This document shows positions 43,331-51,305 of a stretch of 64,000 nucleotides of DNA, in pieces. The notes below the pieces were generated by a model, which did not search any database, was not told where the DNA came from, and saw nothing but the letters and a program-made list of their open reading frames with translations. A program made the position numbers and the translations under genes. Source of the DNA: Verrucomicrobiales bacterium (GTDB lineage Bacteria > Verrucomicrobiota > Verrucomicrobiia > Verrucomicrobiales > DEV007); contig JAEUHH010000058.1 of the NCBI GenBank assembly GCA_016795505.1, positions 1 through 64,000 of the forward strand, written 5' to 3'. Every line of letters begins with the position of its first letter. Within the stretch, counting starts at the first letter, position 1.

Positions 43331-44020
43331 ATGAACGACGCTGCCAGTCTGTGGGGAGCCTTTGTCGCCGGTCTGGTGACGAGCGCGCACTGCGCGGGCA
43401 TGTGCGGGCTGCTCACCTGCGGCCTGGGCATCGCGGGCGGTCCCCAGGCGACCGTCCAGGTGACCGGTTACCATGCCGGCCGGCTGGCTGCCTACACGGT
43501 GATCGGCTCGGTCGCCGGGGCGATCGGCTGGCTGCCGGCCACGCGGATGCTGGGTGGTGGTGGGGCGGTGCCGTGGTTTTTGATTCTGTTTCTCGTCTTC
43601 ATCGGGCTCGGCTTTGAGCGCTATCTGCCGGCGGTCCCTGGCGCCTCGAGGCTCGTGGGACCGTTACGCCGGCGTTTTGCCCGGCTGTCGGGCACGCGCA
43701 AGGGCATCGCCGTGGGCACGCTGACGCCGCTGCTGCCGTGCGGTCCCCTGTGGGGCATGATCGCGATGGGTTTTGTGAGCGGCTCGCCGGTGCGGGGGGC
43801 GGAATTGTTGCTCGTCTTCGGGCTCGGCACGGTGCCGCTGCTCTGGGCGATGCAAAGCGGCGCGGCTTGGTGGCAGCGGCGGCTCTCGCCCCTGACGATC
43901 CGCCGGGTGCAGCGCGGCGTGGCGCTGACGGCGGCCCTGGCACTGGCGTGGCGCTTCCGCGGGGCGCTGCCCTTCGTCGACGGGCCGGAGGGGTGCGGGT
44001 GCGGGGTGGCGGGATTGTGA
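43331..44020 (+). CDS. Sulfite exporter TauE/SafE family protein (cbb3-associated)
   Basis: 229 residues, polytopic. The first segment has the family signature GAFVAGLVTSAHCAGMCGLLTCGL with two Cys, and a second is AVGTLTPLLPCGPLWGMIAMGF with a Pro-Cys-Gly, both typical of the DsbD_2/SafE group next to cbb3 genes. The protein ends in CGCGVAGL. Members have been linked to copper handling or thiol transfer during oxidase assembly; transport of sulfite itself is not shown for this subgroup. Follows the FixH-position mini-gene by 14 bases. Confidence 0.85.
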   Translation: MNDAASLWGAFVAGLVTSAHCAGMCGLLTCGLGIAGGPQATVQVTGYHAGRLAAYTVIGSVAGAIGWLPATRMLGGGGAVPWFLILFLVFIGLGFERYLPAVPGASRLVGPLRRRFARLSGTRKGIAVGTLTPLLPCGPLWGMIAMGFVSGSPVRGAELLLVFGLGTVPLLWAMQSGAAWWQRRLSPLTIRRVQRGVALTAALALAWRFRGALPFVDGPEGCGCGVAGL

Positions 44021-44084
44021 CAGGCTGACGCGGGCGTGGCGAATCGCGGTTGGCAATTCTTTCCGGTGGTCTCATATTGAACCG

Positions 44085-44303
44085 ATGAATGCAACGCTGC
44101 CTCTGCGCGACATGTCGGTCGATGAGAAACTGCGCCTGATCGAAACGGTTTGGGAGGATCTCGAGCGGCATGGCAACGAGATCCCCATGCCTCCCTGGCA
44201 TGAGGAGGCTCTGGCGGAGGCGGAGCGCCGGGCGGCAGTTGGGAAAAATGGATCCATCGGCTGGGAGGAAGCGAAGCGACTATTGCGCGATCGATTCGCA
44301 TGA
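44085..44303 (+). CDS. Putative addiction-module antitoxin
   Basis: 72 residues: LRDMSVDEKLRLIETVWEDL near the start and PPWHEEALAEAERRAAVGKN in the middle are hallmarks of the short helical antitoxin family found with RelE/ParE toxins (Unstab_antitox). The next gene, a ParE-like toxin, overlaps its end by four bases (ATGA). It neutralises the toxin by direct binding and probably represses the pair. Confidence 0.88.
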   Translation: MNATLPLRDMSVDEKLRLIETVWEDLERHGNEIPMPPWHEEALAEAERRAAVGKNGSIGWEEAKRLLRDRFA

Positions 44304-44608
44304 CCATCGAGATCCGTGAGACCGCGGTTGATGATCTGGCTGATGCCCGATGGTTTTACGAAAGCCAGGGTGGCCGGGCCTTGGGCGAGTATTTGATGAA
44401 TTCGTTGATTTCCGACATCGACTCTTTGTCCCTGCATGCGGGGATTCATCCGAAGAAAGGCCGTTATTTCAGGATGCTTTCGCGCCGGTTTCCCCATGCC
44501 ATTTATTACACTCTGGAGGGAGATCGGGTGGAAGTGTGGAGAGTGCTGGATTGCCGACGAGATCCAAAGAGGACGGATCGGGAGTTGGATGGAGGGATGT
44601 CTGACTGA
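44300..44608 (+). CDS. RelE/ParE-family toxin
   Basis: 102 residues: TIEIRETAVDDLADARWFYE, then LISDIDSLSLHAGIHPKKGR, FPHAIYYTLEGDRVEVWRVL and CRRDPKR. This is the ParE/RelE pattern, with the late strand holding conserved Arg and Tyr. Which target it has, ribosome-bound mRNA or gyrase, cannot be told from sequence. It overlaps the antitoxin gene and lies 15 bases before ccoI, so the pair breaks up the cbb3 assembly cluster. Confidence 0.88.
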   Translation: MTIEIRETAVDDLADARWFYESQGGRALGEYLMNSLISDIDSLSLHAGIHPKKGRYFRMLSRRFPHAIYYTLEGDRVEVWRVLDCRRDPKRTDRELDGGMSD

Positions 44609-44623
44609 CCGAAACGAAACTTC

Positions 44624-47035
44624 GTGACCGCGTCCACCGATTCCACCTGCCGCCACTGTGGCACCGCCTATCCGCCCCCGGCTCCGCCGGCGGTGGATGG
44701 GGGCTTTTGCTGTGCGGGCTGCGAGTTCGTCCACGGGCTGATCGGCAGCGAGGGGCTGGACCAGTTTTACGATCTGCGGGGCCGGCAGACGCTGCAGCCG
44801 GTGAAGTCGCTGGCATTTCAGAAGCGCGATTACGATTGGTTGGCGGAGCAGGTGCGGGCGGCGGAGGCGGTGTGCGTGCCCTGCGGCGAGCCGGCGCGGC
44901 TGACGCTCGATCTGCAGGGGATCTCGTGTGCGGCCTGTGTGTGGCTGATCGAGCGGGTTTTCCGCCGGCACGCGGGTGGGCTGCGGATCGTGGTGGATGC
45001 GCAACTGGGGCAGTTGCGAATGTGGTGGGATCCGGGCGCCTTTGATGCGGTGGCCTTTGCAGAGGACTTGCAGCAGTTCGGCTACGCGGTGGGACCGGCC
45101 TCGGACGATGCGGCGCGCCAGGCGGCCCGGTCCGAGACCCGCAGTCTGCTCACCCGGGTGGGTATCGCGGGCGGGCTGGCGATGAACACGATGGCTTTCA
45201 CTTTGCCGCGCTACCTGGGCATGGGAGAGGATTTTTTCCTGGCGAGGCTGTTCGAGCTGATCACGCTGGCCTCGGCGAGTCTGACGATGCTGGTGGGCGG
45301 GGGCTATTTCATCCGTCGGGCCTGGCGGGCGCTGGCGATCGGTGCGCTACACATGGATCTGCCGATCGCGCTGGGTCTGGTGGCGGCTTTTCTGGGATCG
45401 CTGGTCGGGTGGCTGTTCCGGATCGAAGCGCTGATGTATTTCGATTTCGTGGCGACCTTTGCCTTCCTCATGTTGGGCGGGCGCTGGCTGCAGCAGGCGG
45501 CGGTGGAGCGGAATCGGGCGGCCTTGCTCACGGACAACGATCGTCGTCGCGAGGTGGGCCGATTGGCGGCGGGTGGGTCGGTGGAGATGGTGCCGGTGGC
45601 AGAACTGAAGACCGGCGACCGTTTTCTGGCGAAGCCGGGTGAGACGCTGCCGGTGGCGGCGCGGCTGCCGGGGCCGGAGGGGGCGGAGTTCAGCCTGGAA
45701 TGGATCAATGGCGAGCCCGAGCCGCGGGCTCTGGGTCCCGGGGCCGATGTGCCGGCGGGTTCGGTGAATGTGGGGCGCGCGCCTGTGGCAGTGGAGGCGC
45801 GGGAGCCGTTTGCTGAATCGCTGTTGACCCGGCTGCTGGAGGTGAGCGAGCGGGCCGGTCATGCGGATGAAATGGCGGGCTCGGAGACGGGCCGGGATTT
45901 CTCGCGCATCCTGCGGGTTTACCTGGTGGCGGTGCTGGTGGCGGCGCTGGCGGGTGGTGGATGGTGGCTGGCGGCGGGTGCGGGCTGGCCCGCGGCGCTC
46001 CAGGTGCTGATTTCGGTGTTGGTGGTGTCGTGCCCCTGCGCCCTGGGCGTGGCGCTGCCGATGTTGGACGATTTGGTGGTCGCGCGGCTGCGGAGGAGCG
46101 GGCTTTTTGTCCAACATGGCAGCCTGTGGCCGCGGCTGAAGCAAGTGCGGCAGATCGTGTTCGACAAAACGGGGACGCTGACCCGCGAGGCGCCGCGGCT
46201 GAACAATCCCGGGGCGCTGGCGGCCCTTTCCGGCAACGATCGGGCGACGCTGGCCGGTCTGGTGCGCGACAGCCGGCATCCGGTGGGACGGGCGATCCGC
46301 GAGGCGCTCGGCGGGACGGCGGGAGCGGGCGAACTGGCCGGAATCGAGGAGACTGTCGCGCAAGGGGTGTCATGGCGGGATGCGACCACGGGGGCGGTGT
46401 GGAGCTTTGGCAAACCGGGCTGGAAAGCGATGCCGGATTCCCCGGCGGATCGGGGGGCCAGCGTGGTCTTTGCCCGCGATGACGAGGCGCTGGCGGCCTT
46501 TCATTTCGAGGAGGCGCTGCGCGATGACGCGGTCGCCGAAGTGGGCGAACTCCGGGCGCGGGGCTATCGGCTCGCCATCCTGAGCGGCGACGCGCCGGAA
46601 CGGGTCCGGGAAATCGCGGGGCGGCTCGGTCTCGATCCCTCGCTGGCCATCGGCGGGGCGAGCCCGCAGGCCAAAGCCGACTGGGTGCGGGCTCATGAGC
46701 CCGATCACTCGCTCTACATCGGCGACGGGGCGAATGACACGCTGGCTTTCGAGGCGGCCGCCTGTCGGGGAACGCCGGCGATCGGCAGCGGCGTGCTGGA
46801 GCGGCAGAGCGACTTTTACTTTCTCGGCCAGGGACTCCAGGCGATCAGGCAACTCCTCCTGGTGGCCCGGCGGCGGCGTACGGTTGGAGCGCGCATCCTC
46901 GGGGTGGCGATCGCCTACAATATTTTTGCCGTGACGCTGGCATTGGCCGGCTGGATGAACCCGCTACTCGCCGCCGTGCTGATGCCGTTCAGCTCCGTGG
47001 TCACGCTGGGCATCGCGGCGACGGTGAAGCGCTGA
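44624..47035 (+). CDS. ccoI: Copper-transporting P-type ATPase CcoI
   Basis: 803 residues with a GTG start at 44624. An N-terminal Cys cluster (CRHCG, CCAGC) precedes a metal-binding domain with SCAACVW. Core motifs: SCPCALG in the ion-binding helix, DKTGTLT with the phosphorylated Asp, RHPVGRAI (HP locus) and GDGANDT. The dephosphorylation loop, usually TGE, reads INGEPEP, so NGE. These fit the FixI/CcoI group that sends copper to cbb3 oxidase. Inner membrane. It is separated from the rest of the cco genes by the toxin-antitoxin pair. Confidence 0.93.
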   Translation: MTASTDSTCRHCGTAYPPPAPPAVDGGFCCAGCEFVHGLIGSEGLDQFYDLRGRQTLQPVKSLAFQKRDYDWLAEQVRAAEAVCVPCGEPARLTLDLQGISCAACVWLIERVFRRHAGGLRIVVDAQLGQLRMWWDPGAFDAVAFAEDLQQFGYAVGPASDDAARQAARSETRSLLTRVGIAGGLAMNTMAFTLPRYLGMGEDFFLARLFELITLASASLTMLVGGGYFIRRAWRALAIGALHMDLPIALGLVAAFLGSLVGWLFRIEALMYFDFVATFAFLMLGGRWLQQAAVERNRAALLTDNDRRREVGRLAAGGSVEMVPVAELKTGDRFLAKPGETLPVAARLPGPEGAEFSLEWINGEPEPRALGPGADVPAGSVNVGRAPVAVEAREPFAESLLTRLLEVSERAGHADEMAGSETGRDFSRILRVYLVAVLVAALAGGGWWLAAGAGWPAALQVLISVLVVSCPCALGVALPMLDDLVVARLRRSGLFVQHGSLWPRLKQVRQIVFDKTGTLTREAPRLNNPGALAALSGNDRATLAGLVRDSRHPVGRAIREALGGTAGAGELAGIEETVAQGVSWRDATTGAVWSFGKPGWKAMPDSPADRGASVVFARDDEALAAFHFEEALRDDAVAEVGELRARGYRLAILSGDAPERVREIAGRLGLDPSLAIGGASPQAKADWVRAHEPDHSLYIGDGANDTLAFEAAACRGTPAIGSGVLERQSDFYFLGQGLQAIRQLLLVARRRRTVGARILGVAIAYNIFAVTLALAGWMNPLLAAVLMPFSSVVTLGIAATVKR

Positions 47036-47095
47036 GGCGGCCACGCATGGCCGGATTTTGGTTCGTCGCAGTGGCGGCGGCCCGGGAGTTGGTGT

Positions 47096-47926
47096 ATGGG
47101 CGGGAGGATGACGGACATTCCCCAGACCATCGGACTCATCGCCGGAAACGGACTCTATCCAGAGACTTTCGCCGCAGCGGCGCGCCGGGCGGGCGTGACC
47201 CGGCTGGCGGCGGCGGCCTTTGTCGATGAGACCGACCCGAAGCTGGAGGGGCTGGTCGATGCGCTGGAGTGGATGCGCGTGGGCCAGCTCGGGAAAATGA
47301 TCAAGTTTTTCAAGGCCCAGGGCGTCACCCGGGCGGTCATGGTGGGCCAGATCGCGCCGAAAAACCTGTTCGACCTCCGGCCGGATCTGAGAACACTGAA
47401 GATGCTCGCCACCGTGAAAGTGCGGAATGCCGAGTCGCTCTTTGGCGCCATCGCCGGGGAGCTGGAGCGCGATGGCATCCTGCTGCTGCCCGCGACGACC
47501 TTCCTCGACGACCTGCTGCCAGGACCGGGCCATGTGTGCGGTCCCGCGCTGAAAGAGCGGCAGATCGAGGATGCCGACTACGGCTTTCGCATAGCCAAAG
47601 AAGTCAGCCGACTCGACATCGGGCAAACCGTGGTGGTGAAAAAAGGCACCGTCCTGGCCGTGGAGGCCTTCGAGGGCACCAACGAGGCGATCAAGCGGGG
47701 TGGGGCGCTGGGCAAGGGCGAGGCGATGATGGTGAAGGTATCAAAGCCGCGCCAGGATCTGCGTTTCGACGTGCCCGTGGTCGGTCCGGCCACCATCGAG
47801 ACTGCCGCCGCGAGCGGCGTGAACGCGATCGTGATCGAGGCGGGCATGACGCTGCTGCTGGGCAAGGACGAGGTGGTGCGGCTCTGCGGTGAGCGGGGCG
47901 TGTCGGTGTATGCGAAGGCGGAGTAG
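47096..47926 (+). CDS. lpxI: UDP-2,3-diacylglucosamine pyrophosphatase LpxI
   Basis: 276 residues if the ATG at 47096 is used; a GGGAG eight bases upstream supports it, whereas the ATG at 47108 has no properly spaced site. The LpxI (DUF1009) family is recognised by IGLIAGNGLYPETFAAAARR, GQLGKMIKFFKAQGV, VMVGQI, GKGTVLAVEAFEGTNEAIKR-type text (KKGTVLAVEAFEGTNEAIKR) and KVSKPRQDLRFDVPVVG. It removes UMP from UDP-2,3-diacylglucosamine to give lipid X in lipid A synthesis. Followed by the oxidoreductase gene and lpxB. Confidence 0.93.
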   Translation: MGGRMTDIPQTIGLIAGNGLYPETFAAAARRAGVTRLAAAAFVDETDPKLEGLVDALEWMRVGQLGKMIKFFKAQGVTRAVMVGQIAPKNLFDLRPDLRTLKMLATVKVRNAESLFGAIAGELERDGILLLPATTFLDDLLPGPGHVCGPALKERQIEDADYGFRIAKEVSRLDIGQTVVVKKGTVLAVEAFEGTNEAIKRGGALGKGEAMMVKVSKPRQDLRFDVPVVGPATIETAAASGVNAIVIEAGMTLLLGKDEVVRLCGERGVSVYAKAE

Positions 47927-48055
47927 GGCGGGGGTGGTTGGGTTTTTGAGGGCAGGGTTTTCGCCACCGGCTCCATGAAATGCCGGACGACGGGTGGTTT
48001 GACACCCCGGTCTGCCGGTTGACGAAGCGCCCTTTGCGGCGATAGCTGGGACCAC

Positions 48056-48985
48056 ATGAACGACAGCGGAAAAGTCAGAGCCGGCGTGTGTGGCGTGGGA
48101 GCGATCGGTCGCAACCACGCACGGATCTATTCCGAACTGGAGCAGGCCGAGTTGACGGCGATCTACGACGCCGACACGGAGCGTGCCCGGGCGATCGCGG
48201 ATGAGTTCGGTGGCACCGTGGCGGGTTCCATCGGCGAGTTCATCGCCCTCGTGGACGCGGCTTCGGTCTCGACACCCACGGTGACGCACCGGGAGATCGG
48301 CACCGCCCTGCTGGAGGCGGGCAAACACGTGCTGGTGGAAAAGCCCATCGCCGATTCCCTCGACGACGCCAAGGCCCTGATCGACCTCGCCGCCGCGCAG
48401 GGCTGCGTGTTGCAGGTGGGGCACATCGAGCGGTTCAATCCGGTCATGGCCCAGCTCGAGGCGCGTCTGACCGATCCGAAATTCCTCGAAGTCCACCGCC
48501 TGTCCCCATTCCCCAACCGCAGCATGGACATCGGCGTCGTGCTCGACCTCATGATCCACGACCTGGAAATCATCCTCCACCTCGTCGACTCGCCCATCGC
48601 CCACATCGACGCCGTCGGCATTCCCGTGCTGACGCGGCGGGAGGACATCGCCAATGCGCGCATCCGTTTTGCCAACGGAGCGGTCGCCAATGTAACCGCG
48701 AGCCGGATCTCGCCGGAGAAAATGCGTAAAATCCGTGTCTTTCAATCCGATGCCTATCTGTCGCTCGACTACCAGGACCAGAGCGGCTGGATCTACCGGA
48801 GGAACGGGCTCGAAATCGCGCGGGAGGAGGTGCAGGTGGAAAAGGACGAGCCGCTGAAGCGCGAGCTGGCTTCCTTCATCGACTGTGCCGCCCGTGGCGC
48901 CGCGCCGAAGGTCTCCGGCGAGCACGGGGCCCGCGCCCTCGACGTGGCGCTGGAAATCACGCGGCTCATCGAGTCGGCGGCATGA
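48056..48985 (+). CDS. Gfo/Idh/MocA oxidoreductase, GnnA-like
   Basis: 309 residues. N-terminal Rossmann motif GVCGVGAIGRNHARIY, then HVLVEKPIA, the dehydrogenase Lys motif. Middle blocks VGHIERFNPVMAQ, DIGVVLDLMIHDLEIILHLV and AVGIPVLTRREDIANARIRF, with TASRISPEKMRKIRVFQSDAY, resemble GnnA, the UDP-GlcNAc 3-dehydrogenase that starts conversion to UDP-GlcNAc3N for amide-linked lipid A. Place between lpxI and lpxB supports a lipid A role; no GnnB aminotransferase gene is in the window. Substrate therefore inferred. Cytoplasmic. Confidence 0.85.
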   Translation: MNDSGKVRAGVCGVGAIGRNHARIYSELEQAELTAIYDADTERARAIADEFGGTVAGSIGEFIALVDAASVSTPTVTHREIGTALLEAGKHVLVEKPIADSLDDAKALIDLAAAQGCVLQVGHIERFNPVMAQLEARLTDPKFLEVHRLSPFPNRSMDIGVVLDLMIHDLEIILHLVDSPIAHIDAVGIPVLTRREDIANARIRFANGAVANVTASRISPEKMRKIRVFQSDAYLSLDYQDQSGWIYRRNGLEIAREEVQVEKDEPLKRELASFIDCAARGAAPKVSGEHGARALDVALEITRLIESAA

Positions 48986-49012
48986 GGGCCGGCGGCGATC
49001 TGCGTGGTGGCG

Positions 49013-49063
49013 TTTCCGATCAGACAGGGTATGATCGGAGATGGAACCCTGTTCCATCGGAAA
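49013..49063. repeat. Short ACAGGGT repeat, locus G (inverted pair)
   Basis: TTTCCGATCAGACAGGGTAT faces GGAACCCTGTTCCATCGGAA. The arms pair over about 18 positions with three mismatches, giving a strong hairpin in the transcript. Located between the GnnA-like gene and lpxB, ending 7 bases before the lpxB start. Confidence 0.78.
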
Positions 49064-49070
49064 CTAAGCC

Positions 49071-50213
49071 ATGAAACATCTCTTTCTGATAGCCGGCGAA
49101 GTGAGCGGCGACACCCACGGCGCGGCGCTGATGCGCGCCCTGCCCGCGTCGGCCCGCCTGTCCGGCCTGGGTGGTCCGCAGATGGCGTCGGTGTCGGATG
49201 AGATTGACAACTGGCTCGATCAGGCCGCTGTGCTGGGCCTGTGGGAGGTGCTGAAGAAGTATGGTTACTTCAAGGCCCGGATGGAGGCCACGGTGGCCCG
49301 CATCCTGGAGACCCGGCCGGACGGGGTGGTGATGATCGACTATCCGGGCTTCAACCTGAGGCTGGCGAAGCGGCTGAGACTCGCCGGCTACACTGGAAAA
49401 TTGATCTATTACATCTCTCCCCAGGTCTGGGCTTGGAAGAAGGGCCGCATCCGGATCATGGCGACGTTGCTGGACCGGATGATCTGTATTTTCCCGTTCG
49501 AGAAGCCCCTCTACGAGCACTCCGGCCTGCCGACGGTGTTCGCCGGTCATCCGTTGGTCGATTCGCTGGCCCAGGTGCGGATACCGGGGGTGGTGCGGGA
49601 TCCGGATCTGGTCGCGCTGCTGCCGGGCAGCCGGGAACGGGAGGTGGAGGCGCTGTTCCCCGCCATGGCGGAGGCGGCGGTGCGGTTGAAGCAGGTGCGT
49701 CCGAATCTGCGCTTCGTGGCTTCGGCGGTGAATGAGCGGCTGGCCGCGCGAATGCGGGCGATCGCCGATGTGGCGCGGCTGCATCCCGCGAGTCTGCGGA
49801 TCGGGGTGGGCGACGTGCATGAGGTGATGCAGCGCGCCGCCGTCGGGGTGGTGGCCTCGGGCACGGCGACACTGGAGGCGGCGTATTTCGGCCTGCCCTA
49901 TTGCCTGGTCTACCGTGTGGCCTGGCTCACCTACGTCGTGGGCCGGATGGTGGTGGAGGTGGAGCATCTCGGCATCGTCAACGTGATCGCCGGGCGCGAG
50001 GTGGTGAAGGAATTGCTTCAGGGCGATGCGACGCCCGATCGGATCGCCGCGGAACTGGGCCGGTTGCTCGACGATCCGGCCGCGCGGGAGGCCCTGAGGG
50101 CCGAAATGGCGGCTGTGATCGCCACGCTGGGCGAGGGTGGGGCGCATGCCCGGGCGGCCGGGGCGGTGATGGAGGCGCTGGGAGCGTCCGGGGATGGTGG
50201 ATCGGCCGAATGA
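49071..50213 (+). CDS. lpxB: Lipid-A-disaccharide synthase
   Basis: 380 residues. LpxB is clear from LIAGEVSGDTHGAALMRAL, VVMIDYPGFNLRLAKRLR, YYISPQVWAWKKGRI, ICIFPFEKPLYEHSG, VFAGHPLVDSL, LLPGSREREV and ASGTATLEAAYFGLPYCLVYR. It joins UDP-diacylglucosamine and lipid X to tetraacyldisaccharide-1-phosphate at the inner membrane. Second lpx enzyme of this block after LpxI, with repeat locus G just upstream, which may influence its translation. Confidence 0.97.
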   Translation: MKHLFLIAGEVSGDTHGAALMRALPASARLSGLGGPQMASVSDEIDNWLDQAAVLGLWEVLKKYGYFKARMEATVARILETRPDGVVMIDYPGFNLRLAKRLRLAGYTGKLIYYISPQVWAWKKGRIRIMATLLDRMICIFPFEKPLYEHSGLPTVFAGHPLVDSLAQVRIPGVVRDPDLVALLPGSREREVEALFPAMAEAAVRLKQVRPNLRFVASAVNERLAARMRAIADVARLHPASLRIGVGDVHEVMQRAAVGVVASGTATLEAAYFGLPYCLVYRVAWLTYVVGRMVVEVEHLGIVNVIAGREVVKELLQGDATPDRIAAELGRLLDDPAAREALRAEMAAVIATLGEGGAHARAAGAVMEALGASGDGGSAE

Positions 50214-50234
50214 TGGTAGGGTGGGGCCGAATCG

Positions 50235-51278
50235 ATGGATCAAGGAAAAGTCATCCGTTTTTGTCTGGTGGCGCTGCCGGTCGGCCTGTTGCTGATCGGG
50301 GCGGCATCGGTCTTTGTGACCGAGTTCGTGCTGGCCGATGCCACGGTGCCCGATGAGGCCGCGACCAAGCAGGCCAAGGCGGCCCGTCTGACGCGCCGGG
50401 ATGTGGCGCGCGAGGATCTGGAGAAATACGTGAATGTCCTCGCCGGTGACATCGGCGAGCGACACCTCGGCGAGCCGAAGTCACTGCGGGCGGCAGCCTA
50501 CTGGATCGAGTCGACGCTGGGTCCGAACAACATCGGCTACCCGGTGTCCCGCGAGCGCTATCAAGTCGGTGGCGAGGAGGTGTGGAATGTGGTGGCCGAA
50601 CTGCCGGGAGGCCGGCTCGCGAAGGAGATGGTCGTGGTGGGGGCGCACTACGACACGGTGCCCGGCTGTCCGGGAGCGAACGATAACGGCACGGGCGTGG
50701 CGGCGCTGCTGAGCCTGGCCCACTCGTTTGCCGGAGAGACGCCGGACCGGACGATCCGGTTCGTGGCTTTCGTCAATGAGGAGCCGCCCCATTTTCACAC
50801 CGAATCGATGGGCAGCCTGGTGCATGCCCGCCATCTGGCGAAAACGGGCGCGCGGGTGTCGGCGATGATCAGCCTGGAGACGATCGGTTTTTACTCAGAC
50901 GAGCCGGGATCCCAGCGCACGCCGCCCGGTCTGTCGGTCGGGCCGTTTCCCACGGTGGGGAATTTCGTGGCGCTGGTCGGCAATCCTGAGTCGGAGCCGC
51001 TGGTGCGGGCGGTTGGCGCGGCCTGGGAATTGGCGGGCGTGTCGGTGAGGGCGCTGCCGATCGCCCTGCCGGAGTCGGTCGAGGGCGTGGGTTGGTCGGA
51101 CCACTGGTCGTTCTGGCAGGCTGGCTACCCTGCGGTGATGGTGACTGACACAGCGCCATTCCGCTACGCGCACTATCACCGGCCGACAGACACGCCGGAC
51201 CGGATCGATTTTGCGCGCTACACCGATGTGGTGAAGGGCCTGCGGACGGTAATCGAGTCCCTCGCGAAGGCTCCCTGA
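50235..51278 (+). CDS. Membrane-anchored M28 family peptidase
   Basis: 347 residues. One N-terminal anchor or uncleaved signal (LVALPVGLLLIGAASVFVTEF). Zinc ligands and catalytic residues of M28 are seen as GAHYDTVPGCPGANDNGTGV (His, Asp), VNEEPPHF (Glu-Glu), ISLETIGFY and HYHRPTDTPDRIDF (final His). Aminopeptidase-type two-zinc hydrolase acting in the periplasm or outside. It follows lpxB by 21 bases, likely by chance. Confidence 0.9.
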   Translation: MDQGKVIRFCLVALPVGLLLIGAASVFVTEFVLADATVPDEAATKQAKAARLTRRDVAREDLEKYVNVLAGDIGERHLGEPKSLRAAAYWIESTLGPNNIGYPVSRERYQVGGEEVWNVVAELPGGRLAKEMVVVGAHYDTVPGCPGANDNGTGVAALLSLAHSFAGETPDRTIRFVAFVNEEPPHFHTESMGSLVHARHLAKTGARVSAMISLETIGFYSDEPGSQRTPPGLSVGPFPTVGNFVALVGNPESEPLVRAVGAAWELAGVSVRALPIALPESVEGVGWSDHWSFWQAGYPAVMVTDTAPFRYAHYHRPTDTPDRIDFARYTDVVKGLRTVIESLAKAP

Positions 51279-51305
51279 GGCGTGCCGCTGAAAGGGCCAG
51301 TCACC

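Noticed and set aside
12466-49063. CRISPR array from the repeated ACAGGGT units
   Set aside because: Units sit in twos or threes at scattered loci without regular unique spacers, and no cas gene is present.
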